A stretch of 53,995 bases of DNA from positions 1-53,995 of the forward strand of contig JADLDB010000134.1 of NCBI GenBank assembly GCA_020846875.1, written 5' to 3'. Source of the stretch: Myxococcales bacterium (GTDB taxonomy: Bacteria; Myxococcota; Myxococcia; Myxococcales; Myxococcaceae). Below the pieces are notes generated by a model. The model was given only the letters and a program-made list of their open reading frames with translations, made no database searches and was not told the DNA's origin. Numbering within the stretch: position 1 is the first letter of the stretch; every line of letters begins with the position of its first letter. The translations under genes and the position numbers were made by a program. Of the stretch, positions 33,663 through 42,252 are shown in pieces.

Positions 33663-33806
33663 AATCGTCGCCGGTGACGGGCGGGGAGACGTTTCGGGCG
33701 GCGTCCGTGGAATCGTCAACCCGTCAGGGGCGGGGCGGGGTGGGCCGGACAATCGTCAACCTCTTGCGCGGCGCGCCGAGCGGGCACCCCTGGCGAATCG
33801 TCAACC
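33663..33806 (-). promoter_or_regulatory. Operator-like direct-repeat array (GGTTGACGATT, three full copies plus one partial)
   Basis: On the minus strand GGTTGACGATT occurs identically at 33796-33806, 33751-33761 and 33711-33721, and a shortened core GACGATT at 33663-33669; centres are about 45, 40 and 48 bp apart. All four lie in the gap between the kinase gene and the start of the HTH-DUF4325 gene, 102 to 245 bp upstream of its ATG. Three exact 11-mers in 96 bp are far beyond chance. They could be binding sites for that or another regulator. The flanks do not match. Confidence 0.7.
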
Positions 33807-33823
33807 GCTTCCTCTGGGCAGCC

Positions 33824-35611
33824 TCACCGTGAGCTCGACGACCACTTCTGCGACGAAGCGTCGAACATCACCGTCGTCGTCTGGTCCGGCCACACCGACG
33901 CGCGCGAGCTCGAGGTGGACCCGTCCGGCAGCTTCACCGTCACCCGGTACACCCCGGAGTTTACCTTGCGATTCACCGGCGGCTCGCCCCAGTCCTCGTT
34001 GCCCACCAGAATCTTCGCGCTCGGGCCGGACACGTTGATGCGCAGCTTCCCTTCTCCGGGGGGAATGGCCTCCTCCTTCGCGGCCGGCGGAGGCGGCGGC
34101 GTCTTCTCGGCGGGGGGCGCCTTCGCCACGGCCACCGGCTTCGGCGGCCTCGGCCGCACCGGCTCCCTCAACACCGTCGCCGGAGGCCCCTTCGGGCGCT
34201 CCACCTTCACCATCTCCTCGCCGTCCGTCACCGTCACCTGGGGCTCTGGCGGAGGCGGGGCCTTCGGCTGGGGAGGCAGCTTCACCGTGGCCAGTGGCGT
34301 CGGCTTCTCTACCGGCGCGGGGACCAGGTTCTCGGGCAGCGGCGTCGGCTCGCCGTCCACCACCAGCAGCACGCCCAACACTCCAATCACCACCGCCGCA
34401 CCGAAGGCCGCCACCATCAGGGGCGTGCGCGAGCGCCGCTTCGCCGGCGCCCCGGGCGTCCGAGAAATTCTCTCCGTGTGGTGCGAGCGCCGCTTCACCG
34501 GCTCGGGCAGCGCGGCGCCCAGCGGCTCCGTCGACTCGGGGCTGGCGGCCGGCGTGGCCAGGGCCCGCCCGGACGGCACCTGCACCTGCGGCGAGGACTT
34601 GTGGGACGCCGCCAGCTTCGTCGCGGTGGGCGGCGCGGAGATGACCGGCATCAGCGAGCTGCGCGAGCCCCCCGTGGCGGTGATGTCCCCGTCGTCGTCC
34701 ACGTAGCCCAGCAGCGTCGACTGGCTCACCCGCAGGCCCGCGTCGAAGGCCGCCTTCTCCAGCGTCTCCCGCATCTCCCTCGCTGTCTGGAAGCGCGCCT
34801 CGGGCTTGAGCATCAGCGCGCGGTCCACCGCCTCATGGAAACCGGCTGGCAGGCCCGGGCACACCTCGTGGAGCTTCTTCCACTGGCCGCGCACCAGGGC
34901 CGCGTGGCGCTCCGCGTGATTCTTGTAGTCGTCGAAGGGCGTCTCGCCCGCCGCCAGCTTGTACAGCGACACCCCCAGCGAGAAGAGGTCGCTGCGGCCG
35001 TCCAGCTTCTTGCCCATCGCCTGCTCGGGCGAGAAGTAGCCCGCCTTGCCCTTGGTGACGCCGGGCATGGTGAGGTTGCGGTTGGTGGCCGCCTTGGCGA
35101 TGCCGAAGTCAATCAGCTTGAGCGCGCCCGTCGAGGACAAGAGCAGGTTGTGGGGGCTCACGTCCCGGTGCACCAGGTTGGCGTGGCCGCCCTCCACCTT
35201 GAGCGCGTGCACCGCCTCCAGCGCGCCCGCCGTCCAGATGCCGATGGCGAAGAGCGCGTCGTCCGCGAGGCGCTCGGCGTTGTTGCGCAGGGTGCGGTTG
35301 AGGGTGGCCAGCGTCTCGCCGGACACCAGCTCCATCGCCATGTACAGCTGGCCCTCGTCCGTCTCCCCCACCTCGTAGATGTGGACGATGTTGGGGTGCG
35401 ACAGGGTGCAGGCGGTGCGCGCCTCGTCGAGGAACATCTCCCGGAAGTCCTGCGACTCGGAGTACTCCGGGCGAATCACCTTCACCGCCACCTGCCGGCT
35501 GATGCCGCTGGTGAGCTCCTGGTCCGCCCGGTACACCTCGGCCATGCCGCCCTGCGCCAGCAGGCGCTGGATGGTGTAGCGGCCGACCTTCGTCCCGGCT
35601 TCGAGTGGCAC
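33824..35611 (-). CDS. Transmembrane Ser/Thr protein kinase with extracytoplasmic domain
   Basis: The 595-residue protein has a kinase domain at about 10-285 (GGMAEVYRA, VAVKVIR, HRDVSPHNLLL, IDFGIAK and GYFSPEQAMG), a Ser/Thr/Pro-rich juxtamembrane linker, a transmembrane helix (VAAFGAAVVIGVLGVLLVV, around 405-425), a Pro-rich stalk and a C-terminal PEGA-like beta domain (KLRINVSGPSAKILVG, VTVKLPDGSTSSSR). PEGA-type domains are thought to bind surface glycans or envelope proteins. The GTG at 35611 is used. Its gene follows the Gly-rich lipoprotein gene at 35660 on the same strand. Confidence 0.92.
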   Translation of the reverse strand: MPLEAGTKVGRYTIQRLLAQGGMAEVYRADQELTSGISRQVAVKVIRPEYSESQDFREMFLDEARTACTLSHPNIVHIYEVGETDEGQLYMAMELVSGETLATLNRTLRNNAERLADDALFAIGIWTAGALEAVHALKVEGGHANLVHRDVSPHNLLLSSTGALKLIDFGIAKAATNRNLTMPGVTKGKAGYFSPEQAMGKKLDGRSDLFSLGVSLYKLAAGETPFDDYKNHAERHAALVRGQWKKLHEVCPGLPAGFHEAVDRALMLKPEARFQTAREMRETLEKAAFDAGLRVSQSTLLGYVDDDGDITATGGSRSSLMPVISAPPTATKLAASHKSSPQVQVPSGRALATPAASPESTEPLGAALPEPVKRRSHHTERISRTPGAPAKRRSRTPLMVAAFGAAVVIGVLGVLLVVDGEPTPLPENLVPAPVEKPTPLATVKLPPQPKAPPPPEPQVTVTDGEEMVKVERPKGPPATVLREPVRPRPPKPVAVAKAPPAEKTPPPPPAAKEEAIPPGEGKLRINVSGPSAKILVGNEDWGEPPVNRKVNSGVYRVTVKLPDGSTSSSRASVWPDQTTTVMFDASSQKWSSSSR

Positions 35612-35659
35612 GACGGACCCGAGGTTAGCGCAGGTGAGCGCCCCCGCGCCCCACGGGGA

Positions 35660-36481
35660 TCAGAAGGTCGCGTTGACGGTGGCGGACTGCACCAGGTAGC
35701 ACTGGCCGCCGGTCACCGGCGTGTCGCTGCTCAGGTTCCACTCCTCGAAGCGGACGTCCGTCAGCGTGGCCGAGATGCTCCCTGTCATGGTGCGGGACGC
35801 CTGGCTCACCACCATCGTTCCGGCGCGGCCGAGGAAGCGCTGGGCGCACGTCATGGTGCTGTTGGAGCAACCGGTGGACAGCGTCGTGCAGTACAGGCAG
35901 GAGCGGTACGTGCCGCCCGTGGCCAGGTTCACCGAGCTCGGCACCATCACGTTGGTGGGCGTGCCGCTGATGGCCCAGATGACCTCCACGCCGACGATGT
36001 CGTAGGGGTCCGTGGTGGCCGAGGTGACGCTGCCGCCGGTGATCTCGTAGTTGGCGTTGTTGTCGTAGTAGCCCTCGGGAGCCAGCGTGGGGAACGTGGT
36101 GATGGTGGTGCAGCCGCCACCGGTGCCCCCACCCGTGCCGCCGCCGCCGCCGCCGACACCACCGCCCGTCGCCCCGCCGCCCGTGCCGCCGCCCGCCGCC
36201 CCGCCGCCCTGGCCACCGCCCGCCGCCCCGCCGCCGGTGCTGTTGCCGACGCACAGGCCCAGGCTGCAGAACTGGCCCAGCGGGCAGGACACGCACAGCG
36301 CGCCGCCCGAGCCGCAGTAGGTGTTGCTCCCGGAAGGCTGGCAGGTGCCCATCGCGTCACAGCAGCCCGTGGCGCAGGTGCTGGCGTTGCACGTCTTGGT
36401 GCCCCCTCCGCACGAGACGCCGACGGCGCCGAGGAAGCCAAAGAGGAAGCCGGTCAACAACCAACGGTGGACAGTGCGCAT
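35660..36481 (-). CDS. Cys-rich lipoprotein with Gly-rich linker
   Basis: The 273-residue protein has a signal and likely lipid Cys (LGAVGVSC), a Cys-rich head (residues about 28-75, twelve Cys) that resembles a small disulfide-knotted module, a Gly-rich linker at about 80-122 and a C-terminal beta domain with GYYDNNANYEITGG and DVRFEEWNLSSDTPVTGG. No known domain was recognised. The linker style matches the lipoproteins at the left edge and at 12796, and the exported protein at 8620. The ATG at 36481 is clear. Confidence 0.85.
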   Translation of the reverse strand: MRTVHRWLLTGFLFGFLGAVGVSCGGGTKTCNASTCATGCCDAMGTCQPSGSNTYCGSGGALCVSCPLGQFCSLGLCVGNSTGGGAAGGGQGGGAAGGGTGGGATGGGVGGGGGGTGGGTGGGCTTITTFPTLAPEGYYDNNANYEITGGSVTSATTDPYDIVGVEVIWAISGTPTNVMVPSSVNLATGGTYRSCLYCTTLSTGCSNSTMTCAQRFLGRAGTMVVSQASRTMTGSISATLTDVRFEEWNLSSDTPVTGGQCYLVQSATVNATF

Positions 36482-36531
36482 AGAAGCGCCCGCTTGGCAC
36501 GCCCCACGCCGGAAGACAATGAGGACGCCCG

Positions 36532-37884
36532 CTACTCGTCGTTGGCCGTCACGCCCAGCCGCCGCAGCATGCGGTGGTAGCTCTGCCGGGGCAGGCCCGC
36601 CCGCTGCGCCGCCCGCGTCACCACCCCGTTGGCCGCCTTGAGGTGCTCCAGCAGGTACGTCTTCTCGAAGCTCTCCAGCACCCGGTCCTTGGCGTCGTGG
36701 TACGGCAGGGACAACAGTTGCTGGCTCATCTCGGCCCGCAGCTTGGCGCCCGAGGACTCGTCGTTGGTGGTGTCCAGGTTCTTCCCCAGGGCCCGCGCGA
36801 TGGCCCCCGCGCCGAGGTCCGGGAAGGCCGCCAGCCGCTCCAGCACGTTGCGCAATTCGCGCACGTTCCCCGGCCAGTCGTGGCGGGCCAGCATCTCCAC
36901 CGTCTCCTCGCTGACCGCCTGCTGCGACTTGTTCCTCGCCTCGAAGGCCCGCACCAACTGCGGCACGTCCTCGGGCCGCTCGCGCAGGGGCGGCACCCGC
37001 ACGCGGAACACCGACAGCTTGAAGAAGAGGTCCTCGCGGAAGCGGCCGGCCTTCACCTCGGCCTCCAGGTCCTTCTGGGTGCTGGCGATGACCCGCACCT
37101 CCACCTTGGCGGTGCCGCCCTGGCCGGGGCGCTTGATCTCTTTCGTCTCCAGCGCCCGCAACAGCCGCGCCTGCAGGGTGTTGGACAGCTCCGCCACCTC
37201 GTCGAGGTACAGCGTGCCGCCCTCCGCCTCCTCGAAGGCCCCGGGGCGGGCCACGGGCCGCGCGGTGGACACGTCGTGCCCGAAGAGGTCCGAGTCCATC
37301 AACGCCTCGTTGGAGGCCCCCAGGTCCACCACCACGAAGGGCCCCTCCCGGCGCGCGCTCTTCTCGTGGATGGCGCGGGCCAGCAGCTCCTTGCCGGTGC
37401 CGGGCTCGCCTTCCAGGATGACCGGGCTGTCGGTGGGGGCGGCGCGCTCCAGCAGCGCGAAGAGGCGGCGCATGGCGAAGGACTTGCCGATGACCTCCCC
37501 GAAGCGCTCATGGGGGGACAGCGGCCACTGGATTTCGTGCCGCTCGGGCTCGAAGCGCAATTCGTTGCGGCCCACGGTGAGGCGCGTCTTGTCGGACAGG
37601 CGCGCGTCCATCACCTGCACGCCCTCGAGGTGCACGCCGTTGGTGCTGCGCAGGTCGCGCAGCCGGTAGCCGCCCGGGCCGCCGGACAGCTCGAAGTGCC
37701 GCCGCGAGACGGAAGGGTCCTTCAGCCGCAGTTGGCACGACTCGTCGGTGCCCACCACCACCGTCTGTCCTTCCAGCACCACCTCGGCGCCCTTGTCGGG
37801 GCCCTTCACCACGGACAGGCGGGCGCGGGGGAAGCGGGCCACTTCGGCCTGCAGGACTTCGGTCAGCTGATCCAAAGGAGGCAT
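36532..37884 (-). CDS. FHA-AAA+ regulator lacking the GAFTGA loop
   Basis: The 450-residue protein has an FHA domain (about 30-115, with LRLKDPSVSRRHFEL and STNGVHLEG), a sigma-54-activator-type AAA+ domain with Walker A GEPGTGKE, Walker B GGTLYLDEV and WPGNVRELRN, and a C-terminal Fis-like helix-turn-helix (VTRAAQRAGLPRQSYHRMLRRLG). Where GAFTGA should stand after ELFGH it reads DVSTARPVARPGAFEEA, so the sigma-54 contact loop is replaced. Such proteins may bind DNA and oligomerise without activating sigma-54, or control sigma-70 promoters. ATG 37884 lies at the frame start. Confidence 0.92.
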   Translation of the reverse strand: MPPLDQLTEVLQAEVARFPRARLSVVKGPDKGAEVVLEGQTVVVGTDESCQLRLKDPSVSRRHFELSGGPGGYRLRDLRSTNGVHLEGVQVMDARLSDKTRLTVGRNELRFEPERHEIQWPLSPHERFGEVIGKSFAMRRLFALLERAAPTDSPVILEGEPGTGKELLARAIHEKSARREGPFVVVDLGASNEALMDSDLFGHDVSTARPVARPGAFEEAEGGTLYLDEVAELSNTLQARLLRALETKEIKRPGQGGTAKVEVRVIASTQKDLEAEVKAGRFREDLFFKLSVFRVRVPPLRERPEDVPQLVRAFEARNKSQQAVSEETVEMLARHDWPGNVRELRNVLERLAAFPDLGAGAIARALGKNLDTTNDESSGAKLRAEMSQQLLSLPYHDAKDRVLESFEKTYLLEHLKAANGVVTRAAQRAGLPRQSYHRMLRRLGVTANDE

Positions 37885-37942
37885 GCGGCCAGCGAGCCTA
37901 GCCGCTTCGGACGCAGGGAGCGCGTGCTAACACTCGCCCACC

Positions 37943-38995
37943 CTACCAGAGGACGTCCTGGTCCTCGGTGACGCCGGCGGCGTTCTCGAAGCGCACCGCG
38001 CTGTCCCCCAGCTTCAAGGTGCCGCTCCACAGGCCCACCGGCTGCTCGAAGCGGCTCTTCACCAGCTTGAGGTCGCGGAAGTCGCGGTGGGCGGCCAGCG
38101 GCTTGAAGGTGAGGTCCACCTTCCCGTCGGTGGTGCTGACGCGCCAGGGGTCGAGCGGATCGCTCCGGTTCCACGCGAAGCGCGCGCGGCCCACCGGGTG
38201 GAGCTGTTGCCCCAGCCACACCGCGTTCTCGTTGACGTCGTCGCGCGTCTCGTTGAAGCCCTCCACCAGGTTGATGCCGAAGGGCGTGCCGTCGTCCAGC
38301 CGGCCGCAGACGAAGGCCCAGCGCCAGGACGTGCGCCGCGCCAGGTAGCCGTGCGTGTAGTCCAGCCCGCCTACGCCCCCGTCCAGGACGAAGCGCCGCC
38401 CGCCCGCCTCCAGTTGTCCGAAGGACAGCAGCCCGGCCCACTTCTGCGTCACGTTGACGACGCCGCCCTCCACCGGGGCGATGACGGTGAGCGGCGGCGC
38501 GGCGCCGGCGGCCAGAAGCTCCCAGGTGAAGGCCAGCTTCGGCCGCACGAAGGGGAGGCTGGGCCCCAGGCGCACGCTGCCGTGGAAGCGCTCGTCGCCG
38601 AAGCGGCGGGAGGCGGCCAGGCGCGCGTCGGGCCGGCGGAAGCCCACCTCGAGGCCCGGGCCGGGGTGGTCGCCCACGGTGACGAAGGGCCTGGGCAGCC
38701 CCAGGTAGCTCTCGTCGGCCAGCACCCGCTGTGTGGTGAGGTCCAGCGCCAGCGAAAACGCGTTGGAGGTGTAGCCCAGGTCCACCACCGCCCACAGGGC
38801 CAGCACCTCGCGGGTGGCGAGGAAGCCGTACAGCCACTTCTTGTGCATCCGCAGCTTGTCCAGCGCGTTGGGCTGGTAGCTGCCGCGCAGGTTCTTCAGG
38901 TGCACCGCGTCCAGCGTGCCCTCGTAGGTGCCGAAGCGTGGGGCGCCGCCGCCGTCGTCGACGGACGGAGGCGCGGGCGGAAGCCGGGGAGCCAT
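37943..38995 (-). CDS. DUF2804 family protein
   Basis: The 350-residue protein matches DUF2804: RGSYQPNALDKLRMHKKW, then many beta strands with DYTHGYLARRTSWRWAF and INLVEGFNETRDDVNENAVW near the middle. The family is common in proteobacteria and its function is unknown; the conserved Trp-rich strands suggest a hydrophobic-ligand or lipid-related beta-structure. There is no signal peptide. ATG 38995 is used. It lies upstream of the FHA-AAA+ regulator on the same strand, with a 58-bp gap. Confidence 0.88.
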   Translation of the reverse strand: MAPRLPPAPPSVDDGGGAPRFGTYEGTLDAVHLKNLRGSYQPNALDKLRMHKKWLYGFLATREVLALWAVVDLGYTSNAFSLALDLTTQRVLADESYLGLPRPFVTVGDHPGPGLEVGFRRPDARLAASRRFGDERFHGSVRLGPSLPFVRPKLAFTWELLAAGAAPPLTVIAPVEGGVVNVTQKWAGLLSFGQLEAGGRRFVLDGGVGGLDYTHGYLARRTSWRWAFVCGRLDDGTPFGINLVEGFNETRDDVNENAVWLGQQLHPVGRARFAWNRSDPLDPWRVSTTDGKVDLTFKPLAAHRDFRDLKLVKSRFEQPVGLWSGTLKLGDSAVRFENAAGVTEDQDVLW

Positions 38996-39055
38996 GAGGC
39001 TGATGCTACCTGAACACGTCGAAGACGCCCGACTTCCACCGCGAGGGTGACGCCG

Positions 39056-41209
39056 CTACCTGGTGAAGTTGCACGGCGTGGGGCACATGCCGCCGTTGTA
39101 CGGCTTCGGGTAGTCCGTGTACGCGGTGCGGACGTGGTAGCGCGCGTTGGCGTACGACGTCCGGTCCACGCCGGTGACCGTCAGGTAGAACTTCCCGGCC
39201 TGGACGAAGCGGTCCTCGAAGCAGAAGCAGCCCCACGGGAGCGCCGTCACCTGCGTGCGGTCGGACAGGGTGGCGCGGGAGTACACCGGCTGGAAGGCCG
39301 CGCCCTGCACGCCCGCGCTGTGCCACGCGCCGAGGTTCCCGCCCTTGTAGCCGATGCTGCGGGCCACCGGGGTGCACGCCGCGCCCACGCAGAACTCGAC
39401 CTCCAGCACCACGTCATAGGGCGGTCCGCCCGCGCCGGCGTGCTCGACTTCCCACTGCAGCTCCCAGGCCCGGTCTCCGCTCATGCCGGCGGGGAAGCGC
39501 AGCTCGTAGCGGTCGGTGTCGCTGGTGAAGACGTCGTAGTCCCTCGGCCCGCGCACGCCCTGCGCGTCCTCAGGCTCGAAGTTGCGGCTGAAGCCGTGCC
39601 CGTACGACAGGGTGCCGGTGAGCTCGAAGGTCGCCCCTGAAGGAGGGACAGGGAAGGCGCCGCCCGTGTCGCCGCCGAGCGTCCGCACCACCGTCTGGGG
39701 CCGCGACTCCTCGTCGGCGTCGGCGCGCCACTCCACCTTCAACTGGTAGTCGAGGTCGTCGGCCCAGTTGCTGCCGTCGTCCTGCACGACGACGTAGAGG
39801 CGCAGGGGCGCGCCGTGCGGCGGCACGGGGACGGCCCCCTCGAAGTTCTTCAGGCTGGTGAACTTGGGCGTCTCCTCGCGCGAGGCGATGAGGCAGCGCG
39901 GCGGCGAGAGGCCGCAGTGCGCGTCGACGGTCGCCTTCATCTCGTCGTCGCCGTTGTCCTTGCGCGGGCAGGCGCTGGCCTGGGTCCGGCAGGCGTTCTG
40001 CCGGTCGGCCTCGTTCGCGCCCTGCGTCACGGGCAGGAAGACCCGCACCAGGCGGTCCTTCGGCCCGGGCAGCGTCGCGAACCGCCCGCCGTTCGAGGTG
40101 GGGCTCACCTGGTAGTACAGCACCGTGGGCTTGTTGCTGGGCGCGAGGTCGATGGCGAACCAGTCCGGGTCGGGGATTTGCCCCAGGCGCGCGGTGAGGT
40201 TCGCGGCGCTGCCGGGCGCGCTCAAGGGCACCGCCTTCGCCGTCTGCAGGGTGTCGTTGGGCTCGTGGGCGTCGGCCTCCGGGTACACCACCACCTCGAC
40301 TTGGTACTGCTGCCGCAGGTCGCCCGGGACGGTGGTGACGTTGCTGCTCGGGTTGCGGTAGCCCTCGATGGCCAGGGTGTACCTGCCGCCGGTGGTGATG
40401 CGCGCCGTCGCCAGGTCCACGCCGTTGAACTCGTTGGCTACCCGGCCCTCCGAGATGGGCACGTCGTTGGAGTCCCGAAGCGTGTACGCGAGCCGGTACG
40501 CGGGCGGGGGCGTCTGCTTGGGGCTGGTGATGTGCAGGTAGGTGACCTTGCGCCCCGCGGGCACCTCGAAGGCGAAGCGGTCGACGTCGTTCGCCGTGGC
40601 CAGGTAGCCCGTCTGGCTCCCCTTCACGGTGGCGCCCTCGGCGGCGGTGAGCGGAATCGGGGTGGGCGTGACGTCGTTGGACTCGTTGGCGTCGGGGTTG
40701 TCCACCACCTCCACCATCAGCGAGTAGGGCGCGCGCGCGTCGAAGTGCTTGGCGCCCTGGTCCGACACCATCACCAGCACCTTCGTGCCCGACTCGTTGA
40801 AGGGGACAATCAGGTTCACCGGCCTGGGCGCCGCCGCCCCGTGGACGTCCACCCCGTTCATGATGCTCGAGCCGTTGGCCCGCACCACGTTGACGGCCAG
40901 GTTCACCCCCGTCGCGGGCACCGAGTAGCTCGCCGTCAGGTGCAGCAGGCTGCGGTCGGTGAGGCCCGAGGGAAGCTGCACCACGTACCAGTCCTGGTCC
41001 CCCAGCCTCCCGATGAGCTCGCGCTGCGGCTGCCCCAGCGACAGCTCGCACGACGCGCTGCTGAGCGCCTCGTCTTGCGTGTTGCAGATGTCCGGCGGGG
41101 GGATGAACTCGGGCGGCTCTTCTTCTTCCTCGGGCGCAGGTCCACAGCCCCACCCCAGGCAGACGAACACGGCAGTCACCACGGCCGGAAAGAAGGTTCG
41201 AGGGCTCAC
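39056..41209 (-). CDS. Large lipoprotein with PPC-type domains
   Basis: From GTG 41209 the protein (717 aa) has a lipoprotein signal (VCLGWGCG) followed by an acidic stretch (PAPEEEEEPPEF). Two or three beta domains follow, two of them introduced by D-x-x-E-x-N-D motifs (DANESNDV, DAHEPNDT), the mark of bacterial pre-peptidase C-terminal (PPC) domains. The C-terminal third holds Cys pairs (CVGAACTP, WGCFCFED, CPTPC). It would sit on the envelope and bind carbohydrate or protein. No protease domain is attached. It stands alone, 60 bp after the DUF2804 gene on the same strand. Confidence 0.85.
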   Translation of the reverse strand: MSPRTFFPAVVTAVFVCLGWGCGPAPEEEEEPPEFIPPPDICNTQDEALSSASCELSLGQPQRELIGRLGDQDWYVVQLPSGLTDRSLLHLTASYSVPATGVNLAVNVVRANGSSIMNGVDVHGAAAPRPVNLIVPFNESGTKVLVMVSDQGAKHFDARAPYSLMVEVVDNPDANESNDVTPTPIPLTAAEGATVKGSQTGYLATANDVDRFAFEVPAGRKVTYLHITSPKQTPPPAYRLAYTLRDSNDVPISEGRVANEFNGVDLATARITTGGRYTLAIEGYRNPSSNVTTVPGDLRQQYQVEVVVYPEADAHEPNDTLQTAKAVPLSAPGSAANLTARLGQIPDPDWFAIDLAPSNKPTVLYYQVSPTSNGGRFATLPGPKDRLVRVFLPVTQGANEADRQNACRTQASACPRKDNGDDEMKATVDAHCGLSPPRCLIASREETPKFTSLKNFEGAVPVPPHGAPLRLYVVVQDDGSNWADDLDYQLKVEWRADADEESRPQTVVRTLGGDTGGAFPVPPSGATFELTGTLSYGHGFSRNFEPEDAQGVRGPRDYDVFTSDTDRYELRFPAGMSGDRAWELQWEVEHAGAGGPPYDVVLEVEFCVGAACTPVARSIGYKGGNLGAWHSAGVQGAAFQPVYSRATLSDRTQVTALPWGCFCFEDRFVQAGKFYLTVTGVDRTSYANARYHVRTAYTDYPKPYNGGMCPTPCNFTR

Positions 41210-41344
41210 GCAGACCGCTGTTGGCAAGAGCCGTGCCCCGAGCGGAGCTGCCCAACCTCGCGAAAGCCAGCCGGAAGGCCACCCTCGTTTACACACCGGT
41301 GGTGCACCCTCGCGTGCACTCGGCTGTCAGGACGTCAAGCCGCG

Positions 41345-41782
41345 TCAGCGCGCGGCGTCCGCCTCCACCGCCTGGGCCAGGGGCAGCGCCTCGGCCGAGG
41401 ACACGAAGCGCACGTGGTGCGCCGTCTGCGCGCCGCGCGTGGTGTGCGAGATGACCTCCGCGCTGGCCGCCAGGCCCCGGTAGGACACCACCACCGCGGA
41501 CACCGGCAGGCGCTGGGTGAGGACGAACATCGCCCCTCCCCGGGAGATGTCGCCGTGCACCTGGAGCTGCGCGTCACCGGCCCCTACCAAGAAGTCACAG
41601 GCGATGCGCCGGCTGCGGCGCGCGGCGGCCGTGCCGGCCTCGGGGAACTGCGCGGGCGGCCAGTTGGGGTCGCCAATGAGTCCCTTGTGCACTCCCCACG
41701 ACGGAGAGAACTGCGCGTTGGAGTGCTTCTTCACCTTCCGGTGGCTATCGAGAGGTGCTGCTCGCTGCAGGGCGTCGTACAT
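41345..41782 (-). CDS. PilZ domain protein
   Basis: From ATG 41782, preceded by GGGGGA, the product (145 aa) has a C-terminal PilZ domain: RRSRRIACDF supplies the R-x-x-x-R and GDISRGGAMF supplies the D-x-S-x-x-G that bind cyclic-di-GMP. The first 40 residues are a charged, likely disordered lead (HRKVKKHSNAQF). In myxobacteria PilZ proteins act in motility and development. The open frame upstream of the ATG is not supported. It is convergent with nothing and divergent from the relic at 41971. Confidence 0.82.
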   Translation of the reverse strand: MYDALQRAAPLDSHRKVKKHSNAQFSPSWGVHKGLIGDPNWPPAQFPEAGTAAARRSRRIACDFLVGAGDAQLQVHGDISRGGAMFVLTQRLPVSAVVVSYRGLAASAEVISHTTRGAQTAHHVRFVSSAEALPLAQAVEADAAR

Positions 41783-41970
41783 GAAATTCCCCCTTGGTGT
41801 GCTGCCGTGACAGATGTGCCCGCGGGAGCCCCAGGTCAAGCAGAAGCCCCGGGCCACGCTGATGGGACGCAACAGCGCAGGCGCGGTGGGCAACTGACCG
41901 AGGAGCAACGACGGGATGCGACGCAAATCGCCGATGTCACGACGGGAGCTAACCTGTTCGGCGCTCTAGC

Positions 41971-42252
41971 GTGGCCGCTTCGCGCTGCCACTCTCACGGG
42001 GGAGGGCTGCCCGGCGCCGCGGACTCCTTCGACACGGCGATGACCGCCGAGACTGGCCCGGGCGTGCCCGCCTGGCGCAAGCGCGTCGGCCCCGACGGCG
42101 CCGTGCTGAGCGAGAGCACCACCAAGAAGCTGTCCACCGACTCTCTCGCCGCCTCCGTCTTCGAGGTGCCAAAGGGGTACACCGCCCGCACCGTCGGCGG
42201 CCCCGGCGCTCCTCCGCCCGGAATGCCTCCCATGCCCCCGTCCTCCCCCTGA
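41971..42252 (+). pseudogene. C-terminal relic of a DUF4412-like secreted protein
   Basis: The frame from 41971 reads as a 93-residue C-terminus with DTAMTAETGPGVPAWRKRVG, VLSESTTKKLSTDSLAASVF and FEVPKGYTAR, followed by a Gly/Pro/Met tail. This order (short loop, Thr-rich strand, ASxFEVPxGYT) is the end of many DUF4412-type secreted proteins. There is no signal peptide or full domain before it, so the front of the gene seems to be lost, perhaps by the rearrangement that also left the inverted-repeat element at 42399. A genuine short protein remains possible. Confidence 0.5.

Noticed and set aside
36490-36512. TGGCAC-type -24 element at 36495 in plus orientation
   Set aside because: The -12 part reads ACGC instead of TTGC and there is no plus-strand gene downstream; both flanking genes are on the minus strand.
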